A DNA stretch of 64,000 nucleotides from assembly GCF_000828895.1 (NCBI RefSeq), contig NZ_AP014568.1, positions 1,867,858 to 1,931,857 of the forward strand, read 5' to 3'. A program made the translations under genes and the position numbers. Below, one piece after another: positions 1-9,344 of the stretch. The DNA is from Serpentinimonas raichei. GTDB lineage: Bacteria > Pseudomonadota > Gammaproteobacteria > Burkholderiales > Burkholderiaceae_C. Under the pieces are notes generated by a model that had not been told where the DNA came from, searched no databases, and saw only the letters and a program-made list of their open reading frames with translations. Positions within the stretch are counted from its first letter, which is position 1. Each line of letters opens with the position of its first letter.

Positions 1-1
1 G

Positions 2-694
2 CGCCCCTCGCGCCTGCTGACCGTGCTGCGCCAGTGCGGTGCGCTGCGCGTGCTGCTGCCCGAAGTCGATGCGCTCTGGGGCGTGCCACAGCGCCCCGAA
101 CACCACCCGGAAGTCGATACCGGGGTGCACCTGGAACTGGTGCTCGACATGGCGGCGCGACTCGGGGCGGGGCTGGAAGTGCGCTACGCCTGCCTCTGCC
201 ACGACCTCGGCAAGGGCAGCACCCCGGCCGAGCTGCTGCCGCGCCACCACGGGCACGAGCAGCGCAGCGCCAAGTTGGCGCAGGCCATCGGGCAGCGCTG
301 GCGCGTGCCGCGCGACTGCCGCGAACTGGCCGACGTGGTGGCGCGCGAGCACGGCCATATCCACGCCAGCTTGGGGCTGGGCGCGGCGGCCACGCTGCGC
401 CTGTTGCAGCGCTGCGATGCGCTGCGCCGCCCCGAGCGCTTCGAGCAAGTGCTGCTGGCCTGCGAGGCCGACGCGCGCGGCCGGCTCGGCCACGAGTCCA
501 ACGCCTACCCGCAGGCGCAGCGGCTGCGGCTGGCCTTGCAGGCGGCGCTGGCGGCCGACACCGCCACGGTGGCAACGGCGCTGCAGGCGCAGCCCGGGCT
601 GAACCCGCGCACCAGCGGCCCGCAGATCGGGCGCGCTATCGAAGCGGTGCGCGAGGCCGCCATCGAGGCGGCCTTGCTGGTGGCAACCCCCTAA
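2..694 (+). CDS. cca: Multifunctional CCA tRNA nucleotidyltransferase, C-terminal part
   Basis: This is the 3' part of a gene that begins before the window; about 230 residues are visible in frame from base 2 to TAA at 692. The visible part is the HD-type phosphohydrolase region. It carries HPEVDTGVH followed by CLCHDLGKG, the paired metal-binding motifs seen in bacterial Cca proteins that add CCA to tRNA 3' ends and also have phosphatase/phosphodiesterase activity. The N-terminal nucleotidyltransferase domain is outside the window. The gene converges on the methyltransferase gene, with 27 bases between the two stops and no clear terminator. Confidence 0.85.
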   Translation, partial: RPSRLLTVLRQCGALRVLLPEVDALWGVPQRPEHHPEVDTGVHLELVLDMAARLGAGLEVRYACLCHDLGKGSTPAELLPRHHGHEQRSAKLAQAIGQRWRVPRDCRELADVVAREHGHIHASLGLGAAATLRLLQRCDALRRPERFEQVLLACEADARGRLGHESNAYPQAQRLRLALQAALAADTATVATALQAQPGLNPRTSGPQIGRAIEAVREAAIEAALLVATP

Positions 695-721
695 GCCGCC
701 CACCAAGCCACCCGCAGCGCC

Positions 722-1864
722 TCAGAGCGTGTGCGTCCGATCCCCCACCCGCAGCCCCGAGGGCAGCCAACCCTGCTGCAACGCCGCCGGGGCCAGCGCC
801 AACACCTTGAACAGCTCGCCCATCTCGTGTTCGTTCACCAGCCGGGCGGCGGCGGCGCGTTCGGCCAAGCCCCAGTCTGCCGCACCCTCGAACAGCCCGG
901 CATTGATTAAAAAGCGCCCCTGGCTGGTGTAGCCCAGCACCTCCAAACCGCCCTGCTGCGCCGCCAGCGCAATGCCTGTGAAGTTCACATGCGCCGTGAT
1001 GTCTTTCAGCCCCACCTCGGCCAGCGGGTCGGCGTCGGCGCGGTGGGCGCGGTGGCACATCAGGGTGCCGCCGCTGCGCTGCGGGTGGTAGTACTCGGCC
1101 TCGGGGAAGCCGTAGTCGATGAAAAACGCCACCCCGCGCTGCCAGCGCTCGGCCAAGGTGGCGATGAAAGCCTCGGCCTGCGGGTGGATTTCGCACAGGT
1201 AGTCGTGCTCGCCAGGGATTTGCAGCGGCGGGCGCAAGTCCGTGGGGCGATCCGCCCAATCAAAGGTCTGCGCACCATGTGCCGAAGGCGGCCCCCCAGC
1301 CAACCCCACCCCGCGCTCATGCCAGACCCCGCTGCGGCGGCACAGCAACTGCACCGGCATCGCATCGAGCACCTCGTTGCCCAAGATCACCCCCTGCATC
1401 TGCGGCGGCAAGGCATCGGCCCAGGCCACGTGCGGGGCAAAGGCCGCCAGCCGCTGCTGCTGGCGCCCGCGCAGCTCGGCGGATAGCTCGACCAAGGTGT
1501 AGCGCGCCAGCGCCACCCCGTCGGCCTGCAATTGCTGCAGCACCTGCTGCGCCAGCGCCCCGCTGCCGCCGCCAAACTCCCACACCTCATCGGTGCCGCT
1601 GGCCTGCAGCGCCTGCGCCACCTGGCGCGCCAGCGTGCGGCCAAAGGCCGGTGTAAGCTCCGGCGCGGTGACGAAATCGCTGCCGCTGGCCGGCATGGCC
1701 CCAAACTTGCGCCCCGCGTGCGCGTAGTAACCCAGCCCGGGCTGGTACAGCGCCAGCGCCATGAAACGGTCAAAGGGCAGCCAACCACCAGCCGCCTGAA
1801 CTTGCTGGCGGATAATGCCGGCCAGTTGTACCGCCGAGGGCTCTGTAAAGGAATCGTTAGTCAT
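722..1864 (-). CDS. SAM-dependent methyltransferase, MidA/NDUFAF7 family (DUF185)
   Basis: A 380-residue protein of the family that contains mitochondrial NDUFAF7/MidA, which methylates an arginine of a complex I subunit during assembly; the bacterial substrate is unknown. Visible signatures are the N-terminal YQPGLGYYA and SGSDFVTAPELTPAFG, the SAM-binding loop WEFGGGSGALA, ILGNEVLDAMPV, and FFIDYGFPEAEYYHP. I chose the ATG at 1864 because it begins just before the conserved N-terminus; the frame stays open upstream to 2569 but that extension overlaps the divergent SDR gene and is low complexity. The 147-base gap to the SDR start would hold both promoters. Confidence 0.85.
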   Translation of the reverse strand: MTNDSFTEPSAVQLAGIIRQQVQAAGGWLPFDRFMALALYQPGLGYYAHAGRKFGAMPASGSDFVTAPELTPAFGRTLARQVAQALQASGTDEVWEFGGGSGALAQQVLQQLQADGVALARYTLVELSAELRGRQQQRLAAFAPHVAWADALPPQMQGVILGNEVLDAMPVQLLCRRSGVWHERGVGLAGGPPSAHGAQTFDWADRPTDLRPPLQIPGEHDYLCEIHPQAEAFIATLAERWQRGVAFFIDYGFPEAEYYHPQRSGGTLMCHRAHRADADPLAEVGLKDITAHVNFTGIALAAQQGGLEVLGYTSQGRFLINAGLFEGAADWGLAERAAAARLVNEHEMGELFKVLALAPAALQQGWLPSGLRVGDRTHTL

Positions 1865-2011
1865 GAGATGCAGAAAAGCGCTGTTTGGCCGCCTGGGAAG
1901 GGGTTCTGGCGGATGTGCTGGCGGCCGCCCACCCCAACCGCCCACATCGGCCTTGGCCGATTTTCCCGCTTTTTTCGCCGACCCAAGCGGCGCCGTCGCC
2001 GGGGGCCAGCC

Positions 2012-2842
2012 ATGAGCCGGCGCGTGCTCATCACCGGCGGCGCGCAACGCCTGGGCGCCGAACTGGTGCAGTGCTTTGCGCGCGCGGGCTGGCAGGTCTG
2101 GTGCCATTACCACCGCTCGGCTGCGCAAGCACAGGCTTTGCAAGCACGCTTGCAGGCCGAGGGCTTGCGCATCGAGCTGATTGCGGCCGAACTGGGCGAC
2201 GAAAGCGCCTTGCGCGCCATGATGGATCACATCGCCGCCCACGGCGGGGCGCTGCAGGCGCTGGTCAACAACGCGGCCCTGTTCGAGCCCGACACCGGGC
2301 TGGACTTCAAACCCGATCAGGCCTTGCGGCAACTGCAGGTCAACCTGCTGGCGCCGTTGCTGCTGGGTCAACTGCTGGCGCAGCAGCAAGCCGTCACCGC
2401 GCCACAGCCGCTGCAGGCCCGCGCCCAAGCCCAACCACAGACCGGGTCTGCCCCCAGCCCCTGCCTGATCCACATCCTGGATCAAAAAGTCTACAACCTC
2501 AACCCCGACTATTTCTCCTACACCCTGTCCAAACAGGCGCTGGAGCGCGCCGTCGCCCTGCAAGCCCAAGCACTGGCGCCCACGGTGCGCGTGTGCGGCG
2601 TCGCACCCGGCCTGTTGTACCTAAGCGGGCCGCAGAGCCCGGAAAATTTTCACTTGGCCAGCCGCATCAACCTGCGCCGCCAACCCATAGCCCCGCAAGA
2701 CGTGGCCAAAACCTGCCTCTTCATGGCCGAAACCCCTTCCATCTGCGGCACCACGCTGTGCGTGGACAACGGCCAACACCTCGTGCCCCTGAACCAGGAC
2801 GTGATGTTCGCCGTCGATCAATGGCTTGCTGCACACCCATGA
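2012..2842 (+). CDS. SDR-family oxidoreductase, pteridine reductase/FolM-like
   Basis: A 276-residue short-chain dehydrogenase/reductase. The NAD(P)-binding TGGAQRLG sits at residues 8-15, NNAALFEPD marks the fourth strand, and YTLSKQALE supplies the catalytic Tyr-x3-Lys. The stop overlaps the start of folB in an ATGA, so the pair is translationally coupled. That coupling suggests a pterin-related role, like the dihydromonapterin/dihydrofolate reductase FolM; this is inference from context, since SDR substrate cannot be read from motifs. A proline/glutamine-rich insert (about residues 130-150) precedes the active site. The ATG at 2012 was chosen because it immediately precedes the first beta strand. 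Confidence 0.75.
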   Translation: MSRRVLITGGAQRLGAELVQCFARAGWQVWCHYHRSAAQAQALQARLQAEGLRIELIAAELGDESALRAMMDHIAAHGGALQALVNNAALFEPDTGLDFKPDQALRQLQVNLLAPLLLGQLLAQQQAVTAPQPLQARAQAQPQTGSAPSPCLIHILDQKVYNLNPDYFSYTLSKQALERAVALQAQALAPTVRVCGVAPGLLYLSGPQSPENFHLASRINLRRQPIAPQDVAKTCLFMAETPSICGTTLCVDNGQHLVPLNQDVMFAVDQWLAAHP

Positions 2843-3279
2843 ATACCCGCACCGCCCCCGCTGCACGCCCCGACGCGCCCCCGCCCAGCCTGCACCACTG
2901 CCGCAAGCTGTTTTTGCGCCGCCTCGAGGTGCAGGCCCAGATCGGCATCCACGACTTCGAGCAAGTGGCCCCGCAGCGGCTCTGGATCGACGTCGATCTG
3001 TACGTGCCCTACGCCCAAACCACCCCGGCGCGCGATCAGATCGACGAAGTGGTGGACTACGACTACGTGCGCGCCGTGGTGGCAGAGCGCCTGGCCCAAG
3101 GCCCGATCGGCCTGCAAGAAACCCTGTGCGACGACTTGGCCCAGCGCCTGCTGGCGCACCCGGGCGTGCAGGCGGTGCGCCTGTCAACCTGCAAGCCCGA
3201 CGTTTACCCCGATTGCGACGGCGTGGGCGTCGAGGTTTTTCATGCCAAAGCCGAGCACCCAGGGGCCGCATCAGCATGA
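2839..3279 (+). CDS. folB: Dihydroneopterin aldolase FolB
   Basis: A 146-residue FolB-type protein. In folate biosynthesis FolB cleaves 7,8-dihydroneopterin to 6-hydroxymethyl-dihydropterin and glycolaldehyde. The sequence shows FLRRLEVQAQIGIHDFEQ, then VDLYVPYA, VVDYDYVRAVV and IGLQETLCDDLAQRLL, which match the core of the family including the Glu of the LxET region. A 25-residue proline/alanine-rich leader precedes the core. The start overlaps the SDR stop (ATGA) and the stop overlaps the next folB-like gene (ATGA), giving a three-gene coupled unit. Confidence 0.85.
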   Translation: MNTRTAPAARPDAPPPSLHHCRKLFLRRLEVQAQIGIHDFEQVAPQRLWIDVDLYVPYAQTTPARDQIDEVVDYDYVRAVVAERLAQGPIGLQETLCDDLAQRLLAHPGVQAVRLSTCKPDVYPDCDGVGVEVFHAKAEHPGAASA

Positions 3280-3671
3280 GCCAGCCACACCGCCCCCTTT
3301 GCCCCACCCACGCCGGCACCCAGATCCTCACCCTCACCGGCCTGCGCTTCGACGCCAACTTGGGGATTCTCGATCACGAGCGCAGCGGCCCGCAGCCGAT
3401 CCGCGTCGATGCCGAACTCAACCAGGGCACGCAGCCGCTGCAGCCGCACGACGACGACATCAGCCACGTGCTCGACTACCGCAAGGTGCGCCAGATCATC
3501 ATCGACGAGTGCACCGCCGAGCACATGAATCTGCTCGAGAGCCTGATCGGCAAACTGGCGCAGCGCCTGCTGCGGCTGCCGGGCGTGATCGGGGTGCGGG
3601 TGCGCATCGCCAAGCTCGAAATCTTTGACGATTGCGAAGTCGCCATTCGGATCGAGAGCGGGCAGTGGTGA
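3276..3671 (+). CDS. Second dihydroneopterin aldolase-like protein (FolB paralogue)
   Basis: A 131-residue paralogue of the preceding gene, coupled to it by ATGA. It keeps the FolB layout: LTLTGLRFDANLGILDHE, VLDYRKVRQIIIDE, NLLESLIGKLAQRLL and a C-terminal beta strand. The LESL segment replaces the LQET of the first copy. Family members can act as aldolase, epimerase or oxygenase on dihydroneopterin, so the two copies may have divided these activities or may form a mixed oligomer. That is inference; the sequence alone shows only the duplication and the divergence at this motif. Confidence 0.7.
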   Translation: MSQPHRPLCPTHAGTQILTLTGLRFDANLGILDHERSGPQPIRVDAELNQGTQPLQPHDDDISHVLDYRKVRQIIIDECTAEHMNLLESLIGKLAQRLLRLPGVIGVRVRIAKLEIFDDCEVAIRIESGQW

Positions 3672-3719
3672 GGGCCTTGTGACGCTCTCATCAAGATGAA
3701 TTTGGTAAATTATGTTAAT

Positions 3720-3747
3720 TTGATAACTTGCCGAACTTATCTATAAT
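3720..3747 (+). promoter_or_regulatory. Sigma70-like promoter upstream of ttcA
   Basis: TTGATA (3720-3725), a 16-base spacer and TATAAT (3742-3747) form a near-consensus promoter in an AT-rich patch that stands out from the surrounding high-GC DNA. Transcription should start near 3754-3755, giving ttcA a leader of about 122 bases. Confidence 0.65.
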
Positions 3748-3754
3748 CCCTGCC

Positions 3755-3868
3755 ATGAATCCGGTGCGCCGTCCCTTTGCGCCCAGTGCACAGAGCGGGT
3801 CGGCGGCATTTGGCAAAACGAGGGTGTTTCGGGTGCGCCCTGACCGCCACCGAGCCTCCGGGAAATAA
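3755..3868 (+). other. Possible 37-codon leader ORF before ttcA
   Basis: An ATG lies at the predicted transcription start of the TTGATA/TATAAT promoter, so translation would be leaderless. The frame runs 37 codons to TAA at 3866, eight bases before the ttcA ATG. The predicted peptide is basic and shows no recognised motif. It may simply be untranslated leader; the only evidence is position and an open frame. Confidence 0.2.
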
Positions 3869-3876
3869 CTCCACCC

Positions 3877-4851
3877 ATGGACCTCGAACGCGAAAACCAC
3901 AAACTCGAAAAACGCCTGTGCCGCCTGACCGGCCAGGCGATCGCCGACTACCGCATGATCGAGGCCGGCGACCGCGTCATGGTCTGCCTCAGCGGCGGCA
4001 AAGACAGCTACGCGCTGCTCGACATTTTGCTCAAACTGCGCCAGCGCGCCCCAATCGACTTCGAGCTCATCGCCGTCAACCTAGACCAAAAGCAGCCCGG
4101 CTTTCCGGCCGAGGTGCTGCCCACTTACCTGGCGCAGCTCGGGGTGCCGTTTCACATTGAAACGCAGGACACCTACCGAGTGGTCAAAAAGGTGATCCCG
4201 GAGGGCAAAACCCTGTGCAGCCTGTGCAGCCGCCTGCGCCGGGGCATTTTGTACCGCGTGGCGCGTGAACTGGGCTGCAACAAGATCGCGCTCGGGCACC
4301 ACCGCGACGACATTTTGCAAACGCTGTTGCTCAATATGTTTTTTGGCGCCAAGCTCAAAGGCATGCCGGCCAAACTGGTGAGCGACAACGGCGAGTTCAT
4401 GGTGATTCGGCCGCTGGCCTACGTGGCCGAGCCGGACCTGATCCGCTGGGCCGAAGTGCGCCAGTTCCCGCTCATCCCCTGCACCCTGTGCGGCAGCCAA
4501 GACAATCTGCAGCGCCAGCAAGTGGGCCAGATGCTGCGCGAGTGGGAAAAAAAGCACCCCGGGCGGCTCGACAACATGCTCAAGGCGCTGCAAAGCGTGG
4601 TGCCCAGCCACCTGATGGACCGCGAATTGTTCCCCTTCGAGACGCTGCAAACCACGGGCCAGCCCACGGACGATGGCGACACGGTGTTCGATGGCGAGAA
4701 GGCGCCCGCAAACGCGGCCAGTCCCGCACAGGGGGTGCCGGTCTCGGTTCGGGTGCATGCGCTGCGCCAGCCGCGCCCCGCCACGGGCAGCGCGTGTGCC
4801 GCGCCACCCGATCCAACGCAAGCGCAGACTCAGGCCAGCACCGCCTCGTAG
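3877..4851 (+). CDS. ttcA: tRNA 2-thiocytidine(32) synthetase TtcA
   Basis: A 324-residue TtcA, the Fe-S dependent enzyme that thiolates cytidine 32 of certain tRNAs. The PP-loop [10 protein letters not shown] lies near residues 39-48. [11 protein letters not shown] supplies one CxxC pair and IPCTLCGSQ the further cysteine region used to hold the cluster. GHHRDD is the conserved motif of the ATP-pyrophosphatase fold. The C-terminal 50 residues are a low-complexity extension beyond the usual family end. The 3' end overlaps the convergent cheV gene by 22 bases. Confidence 0.93.
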   Translation: MDLERENHKLEKRLCRLTGQAIADYRMIEAGDRVMVCLSGGKDSYALLDILLKLRQRAPIDFELIAVNLDQKQPGFPAEVLPTYLAQLGVPFHIETQDTYRVVKKVIPEGKTLCSLCSRLRRGILYRVARELGCNKIALGHHRDDILQTLLLNMFFGAKLKGMPAKLVSDNGEFMVIRPLAYVAEPDLIRWAEVRQFPLIPCTLCGSQDNLQRQQVGQMLREWEKKHPGRLDNMLKALQSVVPSHLMDRELFPFETLQTTGQPTDDGDTVFDGEKAPANAASPAQGVPVSVRVHALRQPRPATGSACAAPPDPTQAQTQASTAS

Positions 4852-5807
4852 CCTGCCAGCGCCTGACGCAGCGCCACATCGAGCTCGCGTGCGGCAAACT
4901 TGGCCACGTAGGCGTCGGCCCCGGCGCTGCGCACGTGTTGCTCGTTGGTGTCGCCGGTGAGCGAGGAGTGGATCACCACCGGCACGCCGCGCATGGCTGG
5001 GTCTTTTTTGATGTTGCGCGTGAGCGTGAAGCCGTCCATCTCGGGCATTTCGAGATCGGTCAAGACCAGTGCCACGCGCTCGTTCAACTCCAGCCCTTGG
5101 GCCTTGCATTCGGCAGCGATGGCCTGCAAGCGGTCCCAAGCTTCTTGGCCGGTCTTGGTCATCTCGTAGGGCAGCTTGAGCGCCTTCAACTCCTGCTCGA
5201 TCATGGTGCGCGCCACGAACGAGTCGTCGGCGGCCAGGATGATCGCGCCGGGACGCAATTTAAGCTCAGGGCCGCTGGAGTTGGCCTTCAAATTCACTTC
5301 CTCAGTCGGCAAAATGCGCTGCAAAATCGATTCCACATCCAAAATCTGCGCCAGCCGGGTGCTGTTTTTGTCGCCATCGAGGCGCGCGATGCTGGTCACG
5401 TAGCCGCGCGCCATGGCTTCGTCGGCCGACAAAATCTGCTTCCAGTCCAGCCGCACGATGTCTTCCACCGACTCGGCCGCAAAGGCCTGCGTGGTGCGTG
5501 CGTACTCGGTCACCAGCATGATGTTGAGGCCGGTCTTGGGCACGCAGCCCACCACGGCCGGCAGGTCGATCACCGGGATCACCTGGCCGCGCAGGTTCAC
5601 CACCCCGAGCACGTGCTGCGGCGCACCGGCCATGGCTGTGACCGCGGGCATGGCCACGATCTCGCGGATTTTGAACACATTGATGCCAAACAGCTCGGAG
5701 CGCTCGCTGCCCTTGGCGTCGCCAAGCCTGAACAACAGCATCTCGAACTTGTTGGAACCGGTCAGGTTGGTGCGTTCGTCGATCTCTTTTTGGGCAGCAG
5801 TGGGCAT
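4830..5807 (-). CDS. cheV: Chemotaxis protein CheV (CheW-REC)
   Basis: A 325-residue CheV-type coupling protein. Residues about 18-170 form a CheW domain ([17 protein letters not shown]), linking chemoreceptors to CheA. Residues about 187-320 form a receiver domain with the acidic pair AADDS and the phospho-acceptor Asp251 in [12 protein letters not shown]. The ATG at 5807 is preceded by a strong GAGGAG ribosome site; an upstream in-frame start at 5831 lacks one. No other chemotaxis gene lies in the window, so this is a stand-alone cheV. Confidence 0.88.
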   Translation of the reverse strand: MPTAAQKEIDERTNLTGSNKFEMLLFRLGDAKGSERSELFGINVFKIREIVAMPAVTAMAGAPQHVLGVVNLRGQVIPVIDLPAVVGCVPKTGLNIMLVTEYARTTQAFAAESVEDIVRLDWKQILSADEAMARGYVTSIARLDGDKNSTRLAQILDVESILQRILPTEEVNLKANSSGPELKLRPGAIILAADDSFVARTMIEQELKALKLPYEMTKTGQEAWDRLQAIAAECKAQGLELNERVALVLTDLEMPEMDGFTLTRNIKKDPAMRGVPVVIHSSLTGDTNEQHVRSAGADAYVAKFAARELDVALRQALAGYEAVLA

Positions 5808-5898
5808 AAAAACTCCTCGTGGCGACAGCACCGCGCCATCCCCGTTACCATTCTAGGGCTTGCCGATCTGCTGTCGGCTTTTTTTAGGGGACACAAGC

Positions 5899-6537
5899 GT
5901 GCACTGCACCCGCATTTTGGCGATCCGGCACGGCGAAACCGCCTGGAACCGCGACAACCGCATCCAAGGCCAGCTCGACATCGAGCTCAACATGACCGGC
6001 CGCTGGCAGGCCGAACGCACCGCCGAGGCGCTGCGTGGTGAGCCGCTGGGGGCCATTTACAGCAGCGATTTGTTGCGCGCCGCCGACACCGCCGCTGCCA
6101 TCGCCCGCGCCCAGGGCCTGAGCACGCAACTGCACCTGGGCTTGCGTGAGCGCCACTTTGGCGTCTGCCAAGGCAGCCGCTGGAGCGAACTGGAAACCAC
6201 ACAGCCCGAGCTCACCGAGCTTTGGCGCCGCCGCGTGCCCGACTTCGCCCCGCCGGGCGGCGAGTCGCTGCTGGCGCTGCGCCAGCGCGTGCTGCAGGCG
6301 CTGGAAGAAGTGGCGGCGGCGCACCTGGGGCAGCAGATCGTGATCGTCACCCACGGCGGCGTGCTCGATACCCTGTACCGGCTGGCCACTGGGGTGGAGC
6401 TGCAAGCGCCACGCACCTGGCAGTTGGGCAACGCCGCCATCAACCGCCTGCTCTGGAGCCCGCAGGGGCTGCGGCTGGTGGGCTGGTCCGACACCCTGCA
6501 CCTCGACGCCGCTCCGGTCGATGAGCCGCTGAGCTAA
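5899..6537 (+). CDS. Histidine phosphatase family protein (phosphoglycerate mutase-like)
   Basis: A 212-residue member of the histidine phosphatase superfamily. The phospho-accepting RHGETAWN is at residues 9-16, ERHFGVCQG follows, and the second catalytic histidine is in THGGVLDTLYR. The GTG at 5899 is chosen because AGGGG lies about 8 bases upstream and it leaves the usual short lead into the RHG motif; an upstream TTG at 5860 has no ribosome site. Members include cofactor-dependent mutases and alpha-ribazole or acid phosphatases; the true substrate cannot be told from sequence. Confidence 0.8.
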   Translation: MHCTRILAIRHGETAWNRDNRIQGQLDIELNMTGRWQAERTAEALRGEPLGAIYSSDLLRAADTAAAIARAQGLSTQLHLGLRERHFGVCQGSRWSELETTQPELTELWRRRVPDFAPPGGESLLALRQRVLQALEEVAAAHLGQQIVIVTHGGVLDTLYRLATGVELQAPRTWQLGNAAINRLLWSPQGLRLVGWSDTLHLDAAPVDEPLS

Positions 6538-6568
6538 ACAGCGCCGACGGCCGCCTCCAAAACCCAGC

Positions 6569-7627
6569 TCATTCGGCCGCAAACAGGTCGTGGGCGGCGC
6601 TCGGCGCTGCCAGCCCCAAGTGCCGGTACGCGGCTTGGGTGGCGATGCGCCCGCGCGGGGTGCGCTGCAGGTAGCCTTGCTGGATCAAATAGGGCTCGAT
6701 CACGTCCTCGATGGTGCCGGGCTCCTCGCCGATGCTGGCGGCGATGTTGTCCAGCCCCACCGGCCCGCCGTCGAATTTGTGGATCAGCGCCTCCAGCAGC
6801 TTGCGGTCCATCAAGTCAAAGCCGAGCGCATCGACGTCGAGCATGGCCAGCGCGCGCTGCGCCGTGTCTTCGGTGATGCGGCCATTGCCCTTGACCTCGG
6901 CGTAGTCGCGCACCCGGCGCAGCAGCCGGTTGGCAATGCGCGGCGTGCCGCGCGAGCGGCGCGCGATCTCGAAACCGCCCGCAGCGTCGAGCGGCACCTG
7001 GAGCAAGGAGGCGCTGCGGCGCACGATCAGCTCCAGCTCCTCGGGGCTGTAGAACTCCAGCCGCGCCACGATGCCAAAGCGATCGCGCAGCGGATTCGTG
7101 AGCATGCCCGCGCGCGTGGTTGCCCCCACCAGCGTGAAGGGCTGCAAATCGAGCTTGATCGAGCGCGCCGACGGCCCTTCGCCGATCATGATGTCGATCT
7201 GGTAGTCCTCCAGCGCCGGGTACAAAATTTCTTCCACCACCGGCGAGAGGCGGTGAATTTCGTCGATGAACAGCACATCGTTGGGCTCCAGGTTGGTCAG
7301 CAGCGCCGCCAGGTCTTTGGGCTTTTCCAGCACCGGGCCGCTGGTTTGGCGCAGGTTCACGCCCAGCTCATAGGCGATGATGTGGCTGAGCGTGGTTTTG
7401 CCTAAGCCCGGCGGGCCAAACAGCAGCACGTGGTCGAGCGCCTCGCGCCGCTTCTTGGCCGCACCAATGAAAATCTCCAACTGCTCGCGCGCTTTCGCCT
7501 GCCCCACGTACTCGGCCAGCCCCTTGGGGCGCAGGGCGCGCTCCAGCGCCTCCTCGCGCGGGCTCTCGGGCTGCGCCGACACGGCGCGCCGGGGGGCGGG
7601 GGCGAAGTCGTCGGTTTCTATGCTCAT
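6569..7627 (-). CDS. ruvB: Holliday junction branch migration helicase RuvB
   Basis: A 352-residue RuvB, the AAA+ motor that drives branch migration of Holliday junctions with RuvA. Walker A is [12 protein letters not shown] and Walker B is [10 protein letters not shown]. The sensor region GATTRAGML and the C-terminal winged-helix segment [11 protein letters not shown] are present. It lies 10 bases downstream of ruvA in the same direction, the standard operon. ruvC is not in the window. Confidence 0.96.
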   Translation of the reverse strand: MSIETDDFAPAPRRAVSAQPESPREEALERALRPKGLAEYVGQAKAREQLEIFIGAAKKRREALDHVLLFGPPGLGKTTLSHIIAYELGVNLRQTSGPVLEKPKDLAALLTNLEPNDVLFIDEIHRLSPVVEEILYPALEDYQIDIMIGEGPSARSIKLDLQPFTLVGATTRAGMLTNPLRDRFGIVARLEFYSPEELELIVRRSASLLQVPLDAAGGFEIARRSRGTPRIANRLLRRVRDYAEVKGNGRITEDTAQRALAMLDVDALGFDLMDRKLLEALIHKFDGGPVGLDNIAASIGEEPGTIEDVIEPYLIQQGYLQRTPRGRIATQAAYRHLGLAAPSAAHDLFAAE

Positions 7628-7637
7628 GCGTGGCCCC

Positions 7638-8222
7638 TTAGCGCGCCAGCGCTTTCAGCGCCAGCTTGATGCCCTCACTCACCCCCAGCTCGGGCGGCAG
7701 CGCTTTGAGCGCAGCGGCGGCCTCGCGCTCGTTGTAGCCCAGCGCCAGCAGCGCTTGTTCGATGTCGGCCTGCGCCGCGCTGGCGGGCAGCGTGCGCCCA
7801 GCGGACAGCGGCCCCAGATCGGCCCCGAGCTTGCCCTTGAGTTCGAGCAGCAGCCGGTCGGCGGTTTTTTTGCCTACGCCGGGCACCTTGATCAGGCGCG
7901 CACCGTCTTGCGCCGTGACCGCCTGCGCCAGCTCGGCCACGCTCAAGCCCGACAAAATCGACAGCGCGAGCCGCGGCCCGATGCCCGCGATCTTGATCAA
8001 CTGGCGAAAAGCCAAGCGCTCTGGCGCCGTGGCAAAGCCGTACAGCAGGTGCGCGTCTTCGCGCACCACCTGGTGCGCCAGCAGCGCCACCGGCGCGCCC
8101 AAGGCGGGCAGGCCGTAGAAGGTGCTCATCGGCACCTCGAGCTCGTAGCCCACGCCGTGGCAGTCGATCACGATCTGCGGCGGCGATTTTTCCAACAGGG
8201 TGCCGCTTAATTTGCCTATCAT
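7638..8222 (-). CDS. ruvA: Holliday junction DNA helicase subunit RuvA
   Basis: A 194-residue RuvA, the tetrameric protein that binds four-way junctions and loads RuvB. It begins MIGKLSGTL and shows the OB-fold, the tandem helix-hairpin-helix region ([19 protein letters not shown] and [17 protein letters not shown]) and the C-terminal domain III that contacts RuvB. Its ribosome site AAAGGAA, on the minus strand, lies over the start codon of the divergent phoH gene, only 12 bases away. Confidence 0.95.
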   Translation of the reverse strand: MIGKLSGTLLEKSPPQIVIDCHGVGYELEVPMSTFYGLPALGAPVALLAHQVVREDAHLLYGFATAPERLAFRQLIKIAGIGPRLALSILSGLSVAELAQAVTAQDGARLIKVPGVGKKTADRLLLELKGKLGADLGPLSAGRTLPASAAQADIEQALLALGYNEREAAAALKALPPELGVSEGIKLALKALAR

Positions 8223-8234
8223 TGGGGGATTCCT

Positions 8235-9344
8235 TTGTCACAGATTATCGTTTTGATTCTGCGCCACACCTTCACCCCGCCCGACAACCTGCGCATGGCG
8301 CACTTGTGCGGGCCGCTGGACTGCCATTTGCGCAGCATCGAGGCCGCCTTGCAAGTCAAAGTGGCGCACCGCTTCGAGCAGTTTCGCATCGAAGGCCCCA
8401 AGGCGCGCGCCGAGCAGGCCATGCAGGTGCTGCAAGCGCTGCACGAAATGGCGCGCACCCCCATCCCGGCCGAGCAGCTGCAGCTCATGCTCAGCGGCGA
8501 CACCGCCCTGCCCAGCGCCGGCCCCGAGGCGCTGCTGCTGCAAACCCGGCGCGGCACGGTGCAGGGCCGCAGCCCGAATCAGCAGCGCTACCTGGCGCAC
8601 ATGGCCACGCACGACATCACCTTTGGCATCGGGCCGGCGGGCACCGGCAAGACCTTTCTGGCCGTGGCCTGCGCCGTCGATGCGCTGGAGCGCAGCGCGG
8701 TGCAGCGCATCGTGCTCACGCGCCCGGCCGTGGAAGCCGGTGAGCGGCTGGGCTTTTTGCCCGGCGACCTGGCGCAAAAGGTCGATCCCTACCTGCGCCC
8801 GCTGTTCGATGCGCTCTACGACCTGATGGGCTTCGAGAAAGTGCAAAAGGCCTTCGAACGCCAGCAGATCGAGGTCGCGCCGCTGGCCTTCATGCGCGGG
8901 CGCACACTGAATCACGCCTTCGTCATCCTGGACGAAGCGCAAAACACCACCCCGGAGCAGATGAAGATGTTCCTGACCCGGCTCGGCTTTGGCAGCAAGG
9001 CCGTGATCACGGGCGATGTGAGCCAAATCGACCTGCCGCGCACCCAGCTCAGCGGCCTGATCGACGCCGAGCGGGTGTTGAAGCGCGTGCAGGGCATCGC
9101 CTTCAACCGCTTCAGCAGCACCGACGTGGTGCGGCACCCGCTGGTCGCGCGCATCGTCGATGCCTACGACAGCGGCGGCGGCCGGGTTGGCGCAAGCCCT
9201 TACAGCGCCCACAGCACCGCCAGCCACGCCGTCGCCGGTGCAAGCCCCGACGCCGACCCAGCTCCCGCGCCCGCCCGAGCGCGCCGCCGCCGCCCGCCGC
9301 CAACTGGCCCTGCTGCGCCCCCTGCCTCAGCGCCCACCCCATGA
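8235..9344 (+). CDS. phoH: PhoH-family ATPase
   Basis: A 369-residue PhoH-like P-loop ATPase, a family linked to RNA metabolism and often found with ybeY. Walker A is [14 protein letters not shown] and Walker B is [11 protein letters not shown]. The start is a TTG at 8235, supported by GGGGGA 5-10 bases upstream; another in-frame TTG at 8253 is possible. The last 55 residues are rich in Pro, Ala and Arg and are not part of the family core. The stop overlaps the ybeY start (ATGA). Confidence 0.88.
   Translation: MSQIIVLILRHTFTPPDNLRMAHLCGPLDCHLRSIEAALQVKVAHRFEQFRIEGPKARAEQAMQVLQALHEMARTPIPAEQLQLMLSGDTALPSAGPEALLLQTRRGTVQGRSPNQQRYLAHMATHDITFGIGPAGTGKTFLAVACAVDALERSAVQRIVLTRPAVEAGERLGFLPGDLAQKVDPYLRPLFDALYDLMGFEKVQKAFERQQIEVAPLAFMRGRTLNHAFVILDEAQNTTPEQMKMFLTRLGFGSKAVITGDVSQIDLPRTQLSGLIDAERVLKRVQGIAFNRFSSTDVVRHPLVARIVDAYDSGGGRVGASPYSAHSTASHAVAGASPDADPAPAPARARRRRPPPTGPAAPPASAPTP

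Noticed and set aside
1865..2569. N-terminal extension of the MidA-like protein over the SDR gene
   Set aside because: The extension is antisense to a well-supported SDR gene and does not resemble the family; the ATG at 1864 fits.
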